64,000 nucleotides of DNA from Calothrix sp. PCC 7507 (GCF_000316575.1 NC_019682.1:1178001-1242000), one strand, 5' to 3'. Counted from the stretch's first letter, positions 1 through 9,580 are shown. Program-made: numbers and translations. The notes: generated by a model not told the origin, from the sequence alone.

Positions 1-201
1 AATTTTTCCAGAGTTATTTATAAGATAAACGTCATTTAAATTACATAAACAAATTAAAAATAACTCTTTTGAACGAGTATTTGAATTATGCTGTACAGTA
101 CATATTTTTTACATAAAGAGAAGCAAATGCTACTGTATGGAATCGCACCTCATTCTTTAATCATCAATAACCTAAAAATTTGACAAAAAATCTCAAGAAA
201 A
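1..201. other. Upstream region of the class III aminotransferase gene
   Basis: AT-rich non-coding sequence. I see no RNA gene and no complete upstream gene. It presumably holds the promoter of the aminotransferase, but no clear -10/-35 pair or known operator could be assigned. Confidence 0.4.
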
Positions 202-1509
202 ATGTTGAGCATACCCGTAAATCTCAAATTACCCCGTGCGCCACGTTTAGTGACTTCCTTACCTGGAACTCATGCTCAAGCTATTATAGAACGCGATCGC
301 GCTGTCACTTCCCCTTCCTACACCCGTGATTATCCCTTGGTTGTAGCGCGGGGTGAGGGCTGTATGGTGGAAGATGTGGATGGTAACGTATTTCTGGATA
401 TGACGGCAGGTATTGCCGTTACCAACACCGGACACGCCCATCCAGAAGTCGTTGCAGCCATTCAAACCCAGTCGGCGCGTCTGTTACACATGTCAGGGAC
501 AGATTTTTATTATGAGTCAATGGTGGAATTGGCAGAAAAATTAGCCAGTCGCGCCCCCTTCCCTGATAGTGCAAAGGTATTTTTCACTAATTCTGGGGCG
601 GAATCTAATGAAGGGGCAATTAAACTAGCTAGATACTATACCAAACGCTCTCTAATTGTCGCCTGTTTGGGTGCATTCCACGGACGCACTTATGGCGCCA
701 TGTCTCTTACTGCTTCCAAAGTAGTGCAAAGAGCAAATTTTGGCCCCTTAGTTCCGGGGGTGACTCATATTCCCTACGGTACTCACGCCAGTCTAGATTA
801 CTTAGAAAAACAGTTATTCACTACAACCTTACCACCTCATGAAGTAGCGGCAATTGTCGTAGAGGCCATTCAAGGGGAAGGCGGCTACATAGTTCCTGAA
901 GATGGTTTTTTGCAGCGAATTCGAGAAATATGCGATCGCTATGGCATCCTGATGATAGTCGATGAAGTGCAATCTGGTATGGGACGCACCGGTCGCCTGT
1001 TTGCGATCGAGCATTGGGGCGTCATGCCAGATATCATTACTACAGCTAAAGGTATCGCCAGCGGCTTACCTTTGGGTGCTATCCTCGCCCGTCCTGAGTT
1101 AATGACTTGGCCTCCCGGTGCCCACGCTACCACATTTGGCGGCAATCCGGTTGCTTGCGTTGCCGGTATTACCACTCTCCGGCTTTTAGAAACTGGTTTG
1201 ATGGCTAATGCTTCCCAGATGGGAGAGTTATTACAAGCTGGTTTAACCCACTTGCATGAAAAATTCCCCAGGATGTCCCCGCCACGAGGTAAAGGTTTAA
1301 TGGTAGCGGTGGATTTAGTGGATGAAGCGGGTAATCTTGATCATAAATTACGCGATCGCATCATTCAAGCAGCCTTCTTACGGGGTTTATTGTTACTAGG
1401 TTGTGGTAAAGCCGCAATTCGTTTTTGCCCGCCTCTAGTTATCGACAGCAATCAAATTCAAATCGCCCTGCAAATTCTCACTGAGATATTCAGGACATTG
1501 CCAGAATAG
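202..1509 (+). CDS. Class III PLP-dependent aminotransferase (acetylornithine/GABA aminotransferase-like)
   Basis: A 435-residue protein with the whole fold-type I class III aminotransferase pattern: the glycine-rich cofactor segment TNSGAES (about 129-135), the GAFHGRT segment (about 157-163), the IVDEVQSGMGRTG segment with the cofactor-binding Asp near 254, and the Schiff-base Lys near 283 in TTAKGIASGLPLGA. The family transfers an omega-amino group (GABA, acetylornithine, lysine or similar) to 2-oxoglutarate, in the cytoplasm. The substrate cannot be read from sequence. The next gene encodes a 2-oxoadipate dioxygenase-like protein, so lysine or aminoadipate catabolism is a reasonable inference. 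The class assignment is firm and the substrate is open. Confidence 0.85.
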   Translation: MLSIPVNLKLPRAPRLVTSLPGTHAQAIIERDRAVTSPSYTRDYPLVVARGEGCMVEDVDGNVFLDMTAGIAVTNTGHAHPEVVAAIQTQSARLLHMSGTDFYYESMVELAEKLASRAPFPDSAKVFFTNSGAESNEGAIKLARYYTKRSLIVACLGAFHGRTYGAMSLTASKVVQRANFGPLVPGVTHIPYGTHASLDYLEKQLFTTTLPPHEVAAIVVEAIQGEGGYIVPEDGFLQRIREICDRYGILMIVDEVQSGMGRTGRLFAIEHWGVMPDIITTAKGIASGLPLGAILARPELMTWPPGAHATTFGGNPVACVAGITTLRLLETGLMANASQMGELLQAGLTHLHEKFPRMSPPRGKGLMVAVDLVDEAGNLDHKLRDRIIQAAFLRGLLLLGCGKAAIRFCPPLVIDSNQIQIALQILTEIFRTLPE

Positions 1510-1623
1510 AAATTACCATGCGATCGTGGTTAGGGGCAAACGGTTGTTTGCCCTCCAATTAGTAAAATTATTTTTATCAATCACTTTAAACGACTAGAGC
1601 ATAAGACAAATAACACATAACAA

Positions 1624-2607
1624 ATGACACCTCAAACAGCCCTCCATCTCTACTCATTACTTTGGCAAGAATATAGTGCCAGAGTCAGTTATGCCCGCAC
1701 CTACCAGCAAATGATTACCGCTGCAGGTGGGACAGTCGCCAATGACCACATTGCTTTTCGGTCTTTGCGTGTGTTAGTGGATACTCAACAAGGTCAGATT
1801 AACCTAGGGATTGAATACATTGGGCAACTTGCCGAAGCTTTAGGTTATGTAGTAGCCGGGGAATATACTTTTCCTGAAACACATCTCTACGCCCGTCACT
1901 ATCGTCATCCACAGCAAGAAGAATTCGACTTACCCAAGCTATTTATTAGTGAGTTAATTGTCGATGAATTACCAGCGAATACTGTCCAACTAATACAGCA
2001 AACAATAACTGCAAATCAATACCAATTAGCCTTTCCTCTTAACCATCTTTTCACAAAAGAGGAAAACTTAGAAAATACTATCCAACAACTGCAAAAAGTT
2101 TTCACCCGTCCTTGGCAACCACCACGACGTTCTATTGTAGAACAAGTAAATCAGGTCACTCAATATGGTGCTTGGGTACTATTACATGGTTATGCAGTTA
2201 ACCACTTCACAGGCTATGTTAACCGCCAGAACACATTAGAATACCCGGATATTGAAACTACCGTGCTTGGTTTGACTAATCTAGGCGTACCAATGAAAGC
2301 AGAAATAGAGGGTAATATTGCTTATGGTTTGCGTCAAACAGCCACTCAAGCCGTCACAGAAATGGTGACAGTACTAGATGATATTAATAGTGCAGAAATT
2401 CAGATTCCCTGGACTTATGCTTATTATGAAATTGCCCAGCGATATCCCGTAGAAATTGAACCAGGCAAGCATCTACTGTTTGATGCTTTTTTAGGAAAAA
2501 ATGCCCAGCAATTATTTGAAATGACTAGTACTAAAAGTTTGAAGTCTGAAGTCTGTACCTCTGCGGGGAAGCAAGCTACGCGTAGCGTCTCCGCAGGAGA
2601 AGTCTGA
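1624..2607 (+). CDS. DUF1338 family protein, 2-oxoadipate dioxygenase/decarboxylase (HglS)-like
   Basis: A 327-residue protein resembling the DUF1338/HglS family: an N-terminal NDHIAFRSL segment carrying the metal-binding His (about 42) and substrate-binding Arg (about 46), a second His in VNHFTGYVN, and the family's C-terminal aromatic segment IPWTYAYYE. Characterised HglS enzymes are Fe(II)-dependent and convert 2-oxoadipate to D-2-hydroxyglutarate in lysine degradation. The gene follows a class III aminotransferase by 114 bp and may be co-transcribed. The last ~19 residues are translated from an intergenic-type palindromic repeat, so the native C-terminus probably ended near residue 308. 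The family call is good; the exact activity is inferred. Confidence 0.75.
   Translation: MTPQTALHLYSLLWQEYSARVSYARTYQQMITAAGGTVANDHIAFRSLRVLVDTQQGQINLGIEYIGQLAEALGYVVAGEYTFPETHLYARHYRHPQQEEFDLPKLFISELIVDELPANTVQLIQQTITANQYQLAFPLNHLFTKEENLENTIQQLQKVFTRPWQPPRRSIVEQVNQVTQYGAWVLLHGYAVNHFTGYVNRQNTLEYPDIETTVLGLTNLGVPMKAEIEGNIAYGLRQTATQAVTEMVTVLDDINSAEIQIPWTYAYYEIAQRYPVEIEPGKHLLFDAFLGKNAQQLFEMTSTKSLKSEVCTSAGKQATRSVSAGEV
2559..2602. repeat. Palindromic interspersed repeat reading into the end of the DUF1338 gene
   Basis: The core GCTACGCGTAGC is a perfect palindrome, flanked by CTCTGCGGGG on the left and TCTCCGCAGGAG on the right. Sequences of the same type recur near 7755-7775 and 9885-9925. It supplies the final codons of the upstream CDS. 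Confidence 0.7.
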
Positions 2608-2721
2608 AAATTAAGAAACATATACAGTCAGCATTTCAGCATTTCATCATGGTTGCTTTATTTGTGTCGTGACTTACTATAGCAATCCCCTTTGAGTTTT
2701 GAAAAAATCTCAGTATTTGTA

Positions 2722-2748
2722 GGTGCGTTAGCGACAGCGTAACGCACC
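2722..2748. repeat. GGTGCGTTA...TAACGCACC hairpin repeat
   Basis: Inverted arms of GGTGCGTTA with a 9-base centre. A second copy with the same arms lies at 44840-44869. It could act as a transcription stop between the converging DUF1338 and pcxA genes, but it lacks a T-run and is more likely an interspersed repeat. Confidence 0.6.
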
Positions 2749-2773
2749 ATTATCAGAGATTTGGTACTTATAA

Positions 2774-4057
2774 TCATTCATTCATTTCTTTTAATGTAGC
2801 TAATGCTGAAGGCGATAACCGACTTAAATAACGGAATATCCAATATTTAACTATAGTATCTAAAATCACGGGAAATGTAGCGATAAATAAAAATATTACA
2901 CTTCTATTAGCTGATAGACCTAAATGTTCTCCCAATCCTTCTAGAAGAATCTCCCATCCATGTGGTGAGTGAAATCCGACAAATACATCAGTGAACAAAA
3001 TAATTAAAAAAGCCTTAGCACTGTCGCTTAGACCATAGACAACATTATCTATAAAAGATTTGACAATCACTATTTCCCTTTTGCTCATAAAAATAATTAT
3101 GCCAAAAGTAATCAGTGAAATGATATCCGCAAATATATTACTAATAGCGCTACTGCTTTTACGATTAAAATCCTCAGCTATCTCGATTGCTTTCTTTTTA
3201 ACTTTTTCTTCAATCGCCTCAACAGAAAGTTCTGGGGCTTGTTTCAATAAACTGGCAAATTTCAATCTTTCTTCAAAAGTTTTCAATTCCTGAAGTGCAT
3301 TTTCCTCCATTTCTGAATTGAGGAATATTTGGGTATTACTTTTGTTAATATTTCGTTCTACAATGGGATTTATTAATATTTGTTTAGAAAAATGTTGCGT
3401 TAACAGTGGAACGAGGATTAAAATTAAGAAAAATCTTAGAGCAGTTCTTGTTCTATTTCTAGAGATTCGGTAATTTCTAACAAAATTTTCTTCTGCCTGC
3501 GGTGTAAAATCTGCTTGAATTTTATTAAACGTGATTCCTAAAGACCGGGGTAGAAATCCAGTTTTTTGAGAAATAGATTGAGTTTTAATAATCTCTGTAT
3601 TCGATACATCTAATTTGTCATTTACTTTGCTAGTATTGGTTTGTAGTGGCTCAAAAACTGATACTAAGACATTGTTCTCAATTAATTCAAGTTTTAATGT
3701 ATATTTGGATATTACTTCATCAATAAATTGTAGTTTTTCTAAAACATCAGTGTCAGAAATATTGAGAATTGAATAACTTAGCTTAAATTCTGCTAGCCTC
3801 ACCTTGATAACAATTAAATTTTTATTTAGATATCCTTGCCAATAAGACATGACACTTACAGATTCAGCAGATATTTTTTGCCCAGCAAAGTGTTCTATTT
3901 CAATATTTTTAATTTTGTTAGCCGCCTCGTAGGCTTCTAAAATAGCTCTTTCTGGCGTATCTAAAAACCACCTGCTTGATCTTCGCAAATATTCCGCAAT
4001 TTTCTGACGCAGTAAACCTTTATTTTTAGTAAAAAATGAAGCTTTCATTGCAGACAT
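2774..4057 (-). CDS. pcxA: Proton extrusion protein PcxA (CemA/CotA family)
   Basis: The C-terminal half matches the CemA/PcxA family: four hydrophobic segments (around RTALRFFLILILVPLLTQHF, IISLITFGIIIFMS, AKAFLIILFTDVFVGF and SVIFLFIATFPVILDTIV) and the family-typical end SPSALATLKEMNE. The N-terminal half is soluble, as in other cyanobacterial members. PcxA is needed for light-induced proton release and supports inorganic carbon and nitrate uptake. The frame is open to 4186, but the first 43 residues do not look like the family, so I place the start at 4057 (MSAMKASFF; another ATG at 4048). A beta-carbonic anhydrase gene lies 185 bp upstream on the same strand, which fits a shared role in CO2/proton balance. 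Confidence 0.88.
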   Translation of the reverse strand: MSAMKASFFTKNKGLLRQKIAEYLRRSSRWFLDTPERAILEAYEAANKIKNIEIEHFAGQKISAESVSVMSYWQGYLNKNLIVIKVRLAEFKLSYSILNISDTDVLEKLQFIDEVISKYTLKLELIENNVLVSVFEPLQTNTSKVNDKLDVSNTEIIKTQSISQKTGFLPRSLGITFNKIQADFTPQAEENFVRNYRISRNRTRTALRFFLILILVPLLTQHFSKQILINPIVERNINKSNTQIFLNSEMEENALQELKTFEERLKFASLLKQAPELSVEAIEEKVKKKAIEIAEDFNRKSSSAISNIFADIISLITFGIIIFMSKREIVIVKSFIDNVVYGLSDSAKAFLIILFTDVFVGFHSPHGWEILLEGLGEHLGLSANRSVIFLFIATFPVILDTIVKYWIFRYLSRLSPSALATLKEMNE

Positions 4058-4242
4058 TTTGATTGTATTGCCTGATTTAACCGTAACTAATGAGTAATAT
4101 AGGAATCCTAAATGATTAATGAAGAATTTTACGTATCCGGGTTTTAGTAGACAATGCCCACTATGGATATTTCCAAAATCATCCATGTAGTCATATAGCT
4201 AATTGAGAAATTTAACTACCTATCGCTCATTTTCATAATTAC

Positions 4243-4917
4243 CTATTTTGAGTGTACACCTATTAAAGGATTAGGTACAGGAAAAGGGCGATTTTCCAAA
4301 ATTTTAAATTGACCTGCATCAGCATCATAAGCAAAGACTTCGCCAGTCTCAATTTCATAAATCCAGGCATGAAGAGTCAGCTTACGACTATGAAGCCGTG
4401 AACGAATTATGGGATAAGTTCCTAGGTTTTCTATCTGCGTCAAAACATTCTGCTCGATAGCAATTTTTAAAAGTTTATCGATGGGATAATCCTGATAGTT
4501 ATCTACAATCAAGCGGCGGGTAGGCTCTGCATATTGCTTTAACCATTCATAGACTAAAGGCATCTGTTGAGCAAGATTACCTATTTGCAACATTCCTTTC
4601 ATCGCTCCGCAATGAGAATGTCCACAGACAACAACATCATTAACTGATAAAGCTTGAATAGCATACTCAATGCCTGCACCCTCACTTTTATTAGCTGCAC
4701 CATAAGGAGGTATGATGTTACCAATATTCCGAATAACAAATAAGTCTCCTGGTAGGCTTTGAGTAATTAAAAAGGGGTCAATCCGTGAGTCGGAGCAAGT
4801 GATAAATAAAACTTCAGGAGTCTGTCCGTGAGACAAATGCTCAAACATCTCGCGGTGGTTAGTGAAATAGTTATCGTGAAACTCATTCAGTCCGTCAATT
4901 ATTCGTTTTATGGGCAC
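4243..4917 (-). CDS. Beta-class carbonic anhydrase
   Basis: A 224-residue protein with every zinc-site residue of beta-carbonic anhydrases: Cys41, Asp43 and Arg45 in the motif CSDSR, and His100 and Cys103 in GHSHCGAMKG. GNIIPPYG and HAWIYEIETGEV are also typical of cyanobacterial members. It interconverts CO2 and bicarbonate. There is no signal peptide, so it should be cytoplasmic or carboxysomal. The length is normal for the short cyanobacterial form. It lies directly upstream of pcxA on the same strand. Confidence 0.92.
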   Translation of the reverse strand: MPIKRIIDGLNEFHDNYFTNHREMFEHLSHGQTPEVLFITCSDSRIDPFLITQSLPGDLFVIRNIGNIIPPYGAANKSEGAGIEYAIQALSVNDVVVCGHSHCGAMKGMLQIGNLAQQMPLVYEWLKQYAEPTRRLIVDNYQDYPIDKLLKIAIEQNVLTQIENLGTYPIIRSRLHSRKLTLHAWIYEIETGEVFAYDADAGQFKILENRPFPVPNPLIGVHSK

Positions 4918-5385
4918 AGATAAATTCCTCTAACAAATATAGATTATTACTCTTACACTTCACAAGCTCTGGGCAAATTTACTGAAACTGAGGTAATCAG
5001 AATTCATTCCTAGCATTCTTAGAAAGAAAAAAGTACTGGTGGATTCAATATGTTAGATAAAATACATCTGGAATTTATCTCTATCTAACCCTGGCATTAA
5101 GTGACGGACAACAGAACTCTCAATCAGAGTAACCTATAAAAGTTAAAGTTTTATTAACTTTACCAATTTTTTGTAATTTAAGCTTATCAAGATAATGTGT
5201 CCATGCTATGTCAAGTGGGTGACATGAACATCAGTAAATCTTTTGAAATAAGATATTCAAGCTGACTTTCATGGCTTGCCATTTTTCGGTAGGATAGCTG
5301 CCATAACGATCAACTGGGAGCCTGGGCAATCTTGGGGGATCTTGATTACTAAATAGAAACTCAAACACTCATATATACCTGTTGT
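4918..5385. other. Divergent intergenic region between carbonic anhydrase and trpD
   Basis: A 468-bp stretch with no convincing gene. It must contain both divergent promoters. I found no clear riboswitch, attenuator-like Trp-rich leader peptide or operator in it. Confidence 0.5.
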
Positions 5386-6489
5386 ATGATACAATCGCCG
5401 ATCGCTTCACCAGAATCATCCCCTAGCTGGTATCTATTGTTGCAACAACTAATAGACGGACAATCTTTATCTCGTCATCAGGCTGTTGAATTGATGCAAG
5501 GATGGCTAACTGAATCTGTACCACTAGAATTATCCGGAGCGATTTTAACGGCGCTGAACTTCAAAGGTGTTTCGTCTGAAGAGTTGACTGGAATGGCTGA
5601 GGTATTACAGTCTCAATCATCTCTAGATAGGGTGAATGGGGTAATGTCGGTGGCGAAGGGCGGGGAGACGGGCGGGGAGACCCCGCCCCTACTGATTGAT
5701 ACTTGTGGTACTGGTGGGGATGGGTCATCAACTTTTAACATTTCTACAGCAGTTGCTTTTGTTGCGGCTGCCTATGGTGTGCCTGTCGCCAAGCATGGTA
5801 ATCGCTCGGCATCAAGTCTCACGGGAAGCGCGGATGTTTTGGAAGCTTTGGGGGTAAATCTGAGTGCTGCTAGTGAAAAGGTGCAAGCAGCAGTACAAGA
5901 GGTAGGGATCACTTTTTTGTTTGCCCCCGGTTGGCATCCTGCACTTAAAGCCGTTGCCCAATTGCGGCGCAATCTCAAGGTGCGGACGGTATTTAATCTA
6001 CTTGGCCCCTTGGTAAATCCTTTGTACCCTTCTGGACAGGTAGTAGGGCTATATACCCCTAAGCTATTAACGACTGTTGCCCAAACTTTACACAATTTAG
6101 GTAAGCAAAAGGCAATTGTTTTGCATGGGCGAGAAAGATTGGATGAAGCGGGGTTAGGGGATTTAACTGATTTGGCGGTGTTATCTGAGGGTGAAGTGCA
6201 GTTGACTACTGTAAATCCCCAAGAGGTGGGCTTGACGACTGCTCCCATACATGCACTGCGAGGTGGTGATGTCCAAGAAAACGCCGAAATTCTCAAGGCG
6301 GTACTGCAAGGTAAGGGTACGCCAGCACAACGGGATGCAGTGGTCTTAAATGCCTCATTAGCGCTGCAAGTAGCTGGTGCGATCCCACTCCTAGAACATG
6401 CTCAAGGGATTAAAGCTGCTAGGGAGATCCTAGATAGTGGCGCTCCTTGGGTAAAGTTGGAGCAGTTAGTCCGGTTCCTGGGGAATTGA
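5386..6489 (+). CDS. trpD: Anthranilate phosphoribosyltransferase TrpD
   Basis: A 367-residue enzyme that transfers the phosphoribosyl group of PRPP to anthranilate, the second step of tryptophan synthesis. The signature motifs are present: [17 protein letters not shown] (PRPP/Mg site), KHGNRS and [10 protein letters not shown]. As in many cyanobacteria it stands alone, away from other trp genes. Between the N-terminal helical domain and DTCGTGG there is a Gly/Glu-rich insertion encoded by a GC-rich tandem and inverted repeat (5658-5690), kept in frame. The 3' end overlaps the convergent aspartyl protease gene by 71 bp. Confidence 0.95.
   Translation: MIQSPIASPESSPSWYLLLQQLIDGQSLSRHQAVELMQGWLTESVPLELSGAILTALNFKGVSSEELTGMAEVLQSQSSLDRVNGVMSVAKGGETGGETPPLLIDTCGTGGDGSSTFNISTAVAFVAAAYGVPVAKHGNRSASSLTGSADVLEALGVNLSAASEKVQAAVQEVGITFLFAPGWHPALKAVAQLRRNLKVRTVFNLLGPLVNPLYPSGQVVGLYTPKLLTTVAQTLHNLGKQKAIVLHGRERLDEAGLGDLTDLAVLSEGEVQLTTVNPQEVGLTTAPIHALRGGDVQENAEILKAVLQGKGTPAQRDAVVLNASLALQVAGAIPLLEHAQGIKAAREILDSGAPWVKLEQLVRFLGN
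5658..5690. repeat. GC-rich tandem repeat and hairpin inside trpD
   Basis: Two copies of GGGCGGGGAGAC in tandem, followed by CCCGCCCC. The last copy and its complement form a hairpin (GGCGGGG-AGA-CCCCGCC). It resembles intergenic repeats of Nostoc-type genomes but sits inside a coding region in frame. Confidence 0.7.
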
Positions 6490-7456
6490 TTTCTGAATTT
6501 GATTGTGGGCGAAATTCGACGACGTTGCGTTTAATGGTGACATCATAGTTACCAAAAAAGTCATGACCGAGTAGTCCGGTTTCAAGTTCTGAGCCAGCGA
6601 TCGCTACTGGTACTTTATTCACTACTACCCCAGCAACTGCCATTGAATCAACATAGCCAATGGTAAATTCCACGGCTTTAGAACTGGCGGTATTAGCCTT
6701 AGCTTTCCCAACTGGCACTACTCCCAAAACGTTAGCCATGTTTTGGGTAATTACAGTGCCACTAGCTCCTGTATCGACAATCATCTCAAAATGCTGCTGA
6801 CCATTAAAGGTAACGTCGATAATTGGCGTACCACCGATGCGCCGTTTAATCGGAATGGAAAATACTTCTTGATCTTGGGTAGATAGTTCTGATGAGGGTG
6901 TAATGGGCTTTGGTGGTGACAGTCGTGTTTGTACAGGAGGACTGAGCCTTGGGGGATTTTGGGCTTGGGGGACAACAACTACTACCCTCTTTGGTTCTGT
7001 CTGTGTTGACAGTTGGGAGTTGCGAGTGGCTTTTTGCAAAGCATATTTGATCTGGCTCTGATATTCTGAGATTTTTATTTGAGCAACCGCAAAATTCGGA
7101 CTTTGTTGCTGCACTTTTCTCATCAGGGCGATCGCATCTTGAAACTGACTCACCACTAAACTCCAATCATCCGGGGATTGGGCAGATTGGCTGATACTCA
7201 GAGCGCTTGCGGCTTTGTCTAGTGCCAATTCAAAAGAATTTGGTTCAATATCCGAGAGTGGCCGTGGTTCAGGGCTGGATAATGGTGTTGTTGCTGCTTC
7301 GACAAGAGGCTCAGTCGGCAGATTGCCAATGGGCGTAGGCTGCTCATCGCCACGAGTCGTAGTAGTTTGTTTGACTTGACTACAGGCAACACCCAAAACC
7401 GCTAAGGCACTGGCTAGAACAATTAGGGTTGCACGGGCTAAAAAAGACTGAAGCAT
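6419..7456 (-). CDS. Retropepsin-like aspartyl protease, predicted lipoprotein
   Basis: A 345-residue protein. Residues 1-25 form a lipoprotein signal with lipobox LGVAC (Cys25), so it is probably exported and lipid-anchored. A low-complexity Pro/Thr-rich linker and a helical segment (about 75-145) follow. The C-terminal third (about 200-320) is a single retropepsin-type domain with the catalytic motif DTGA at 228-231, preceded by [15 protein letters not shown] and followed by a hydrophobic-hydrophobic-Gly region (GLLGHDFF). Such clan AA proteases act as dimers. Substrates are unknown. Its end overlaps the convergent trpD end by 71 bp. Confidence 0.8.
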   Translation of the reverse strand: MLQSFLARATLIVLASALAVLGVACSQVKQTTTTRGDEQPTPIGNLPTEPLVEAATTPLSSPEPRPLSDIEPNSFELALDKAASALSISQSAQSPDDWSLVVSQFQDAIALMRKVQQQSPNFAVAQIKISEYQSQIKYALQKATRNSQLSTQTEPKRVVVVVPQAQNPPRLSPPVQTRLSPPKPITPSSELSTQDQEVFSIPIKRRIGGTPIIDVTFNGQQHFEMIVDTGASGTVITQNMANVLGVVPVGKAKANTASSKAVEFTIGYVDSMAVAGVVVNKVPVAIAGSELETGLLGHDFFGNYDVTIKRNVVEFRPQSNSEINSPGTGLTAPTLPKERHYLGSP

Positions 7457-7874
7457 AATTATTTCCGATTCTACCTGCCCAAGGGCTTGTCAATCTACTG
7501 CTGCCACTGATTCCGCAGAAAATTTTTCGCCTACTTAATAGCCTACTCAATATTTTAATTTTTAATTAATTAGCCTGAAAACTCGGAATTTCTGAACTCA
7601 TGGGATAATTGACGGTTACAGATAATTGGGGATTGGGGACTGGGGACTGGGGACTGGGGACTGGGGACTGGGGATTGGGGACTGGGGACTGGGGAAGAGT
7701 TTTACCTATATCCAATCCCATTGCTCCTTATACTCCCTTCCTTCTATTAACGGAGACGCTATGCGTAGCTTGTTTCCCATAGGGGTATGGTACCAAGGAA
7801 TAATTCCCCCTGCCCCCTGCCCCCTGCCCCCTGCTCCCCTGCCCCATGCCCCATTCCCTAAACATTTACCGCCT
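7457..7874. other. Divergent intergenic region / carA leader, repeat-rich
   Basis: This 418-bp stretch has no gene of its own. It contains a heptanucleotide tandem repeat (7628-7695), a palindromic repeat GACGCTATGCGTAGC near 7756, and a CCCCTG-type run (about 7807-7850). The carA frame stays open through most of it, which would give a false 83-residue N-terminal extension. Confidence 0.6.
7628..7695. repeat. Heptanucleotide tandem repeat (STRR), unit GGGGACT/GGGGATT
   Basis: Nine full 7-bp units plus a partial unit, at 7-bp steps from 7628. Short tandemly repeated repetitive sequences of this heptamer type are characteristic of heterocystous cyanobacteria. It lies in the leader of carA. Confidence 0.9.
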
Positions 7875-9041
7875 ATGCCCCTGTCTGACGCAATCCCTGC
7901 TCTACTTGTCTTGGCAGATGGAACCACTTATCGCGGTTGGTCTTTTGGTGCTACAGGTACCACAATCGGGGAAGTGGTTTTTAACACTGGTATGACTGGA
8001 TATCAAGAAGTGCTGACCGATCCCAGCTACCGTGGTCAGATCGTCGTTTTTACCTATCCTGAATTGGGGAATACTGGCGTCAATTCGGAAGATGAAGAAT
8101 CAACTAGACCACAAGTACAGGGTGCGATCGCTCGCAATATTTGTCATAAACCAAGTAACTGGCGATCGACACAATCCTTGCCTGACTACCTGAAACAACA
8201 CCAAGTACCAGGTATATACGGCATTGATACCCGTGCCCTCACCCGCAAAATTCGGACTGTTGGAGCTATCAACGGCGGCATTTCCACCTCCATTCTTGAT
8301 GAGGTGGAGTTGCTAGAGCGAGTACAGGCAGCTCCTAACATGACCGGATTAAATCTGGTAGGTGAAGTCACTACCCCAGATGTTTATGAATGGTCTGATC
8401 CCACAGCCCCAGCCTGGGAATTCAACCAAGACGGAGTAGCAAATGCAGCAGCATCTTTCACCGTTGTCGCCCTTGATTTCGGCGTTAAACGTAACATCTT
8501 GCGGCGCTTGGCAAGTTATGGATGCCGGATAATTGTCGTCCCTGCTCATACATCACCAGAGGAAATCCTCAGCTACAATCCAGATGGGATTTTCCTTTCT
8601 AACGGGCCTGGCGACCCAGCAGCCGTCACTGAAGGTATTGCAACTACCAAAGCATTGCTAGAAAGTCAAAAACCCATCTTTGGTATTTGTATGGGACACC
8701 AAATCTTAGGCCATGCCTTGGGGGCAGAAACCTATAAACTCAAGTTTGGTCATCGTGGTTTGAATCAGCCTGCAGGTTTACAACAGCGGATAGAAATTAC
8801 TAGCCAAAACCACAGTTTTGCGATCGACCCAGATTCTTTACCTGCAGCAGTTGTCGAAATTAGCCATCTGAACTTGAACGATCGCACCGTCGCCGGGGTA
8901 CGTCACAAGTCTCTGCCTATATTCTCGGTACAATATCACCCAGAAGCTAGTCCTGGTCCTCATGATGCTGATTACCTGTTTGCACAATTTGTCCAAGCAA
9001 TGCAAGCTGCAAAACAAACTGCAACCGCCGGGTTGAGGTAA
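7875..9041 (+). CDS. carA: Carbamoyl-phosphate synthase small (glutaminase) subunit CarA
   Basis: A 388-residue protein from the ATG at 7875. The N-terminal CPSase small-chain domain begins at [11 protein letters not shown], and the C-terminal class I glutamine amidotransferase domain carries the triad Cys272 ([10 protein letters not shown]), His355 and Glu357 ([12 protein letters not shown]). It hydrolyses glutamine and channels ammonia to CarB for arginine and pyrimidine synthesis. The frame is open upstream to 7626, but that part encodes repeat-derived Gly-Trp and Pro-rich peptide unlike the family, so I reject it as the start. A STAS gene follows by 112 bp. Confidence 0.95.
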   Translation: MPLSDAIPALLVLADGTTYRGWSFGATGTTIGEVVFNTGMTGYQEVLTDPSYRGQIVVFTYPELGNTGVNSEDEESTRPQVQGAIARNICHKPSNWRSTQSLPDYLKQHQVPGIYGIDTRALTRKIRTVGAINGGISTSILDEVELLERVQAAPNMTGLNLVGEVTTPDVYEWSDPTAPAWEFNQDGVANAAASFTVVALDFGVKRNILRRLASYGCRIIVVPAHTSPEEILSYNPDGIFLSNGPGDPAAVTEGIATTKALLESQKPIFGICMGHQILGHALGAETYKLKFGHRGLNQPAGLQQRIEITSQNHSFAIDPDSLPAAVVEISHLNLNDRTVAGVRHKSLPIFSVQYHPEASPGPHDADYLFAQFVQAMQAAKQTATAGLR

Positions 9042-9153
9042 AAATGGAGAATAGGGCATAGGGCATGGAAGGATGAGGGAGATGAAGAAGTAAAATCCCC
9101 AATCCCCCATACTCCAGCAGGTTGTAGACAACAAGCACCAAAACCATCTATAC

Positions 9154-9555
9154 TTGAGCGTTCACTTTCACCATGAGGAGGGAGTTATTGCTGAACCACT
9201 TAATCTAACCGTGAGCCTGAGGGGCACTCGTGAAGCCCGGGATAATTGTCAGCTATTCCGCCTCACAGGTTTGTTAGATGCCTTTTCTGAGCCGACATTT
9301 CGCAAGGTACTTGGTAGCAAGATTGATGAGGGTCCAAAGCACATTGTCCTGGATCTCTCACAAATCGACTTTGTTGATAGTTCCGGCTTGGGTGCTTTGG
9401 TACAACTAGCCAAGCAGGCTCAAACTGCCAATGGCACTTTACAAATTGTCACGAATGCCCGTGTCACTCAAACGGTCAAGCTTGTTCGCTTAGAGAAGTT
9501 TCTCTCCCTGCAACCAAACGTTGAAGCGGCTCTAGAAAACATCAAGTCATCTTGA
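9154..9555 (+). CDS. STAS-domain protein, anti-sigma factor antagonist-like
   Basis: A 133-residue maximum frame forming one STAS domain of the SpoIIAA/RsbV type. The motif FVDSSGLGAL contains the conserved Ser (about 76) that is phosphorylated by partner kinases in this family. Such proteins release sigma factors or other partners from anti-sigma kinases. The start is uncertain: the frame opens with TTG at 9154, but a strong Shine-Dalgarno GAGGAGGGA (9175-9183) stands just before an in-frame ATT at 9187, and a GTG occurs at 9211. The homologous part begins near AEPLNLTVSLRG, so a start at 9187 or 9211 is plausible. Confidence 0.8.
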   Translation: MSVHFHHEEGVIAEPLNLTVSLRGTREARDNCQLFRLTGLLDAFSEPTFRKVLGSKIDEGPKHIVLDLSQIDFVDSSGLGALVQLAKQAQTANGTLQIVTNARVTQTVKLVRLEKFLSLQPNVEAALENIKSS

Positions 9556-9580
9556 TTGCTTGACCGGAGAGATTCATTCA

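Noticed and set aside
92-117. Possible NtcA site GTA-N8-TAC upstream of the aminotransferase
   Set aside because: The best match has nine bases between half-sites and no matching -10 at the expected distance.
7628-7695. Tandem repeat considered as a CRISPR or origin
   Set aside because: Pure 7-bp tandem units without spacers; typical STRR of heterocystous cyanobacteria.
7626-7874. N-terminal extension of CarA
   Set aside because: The peptide is Gly-Trp and Pro-rich repeat translation; CarA homology starts at the ATG at 7875.
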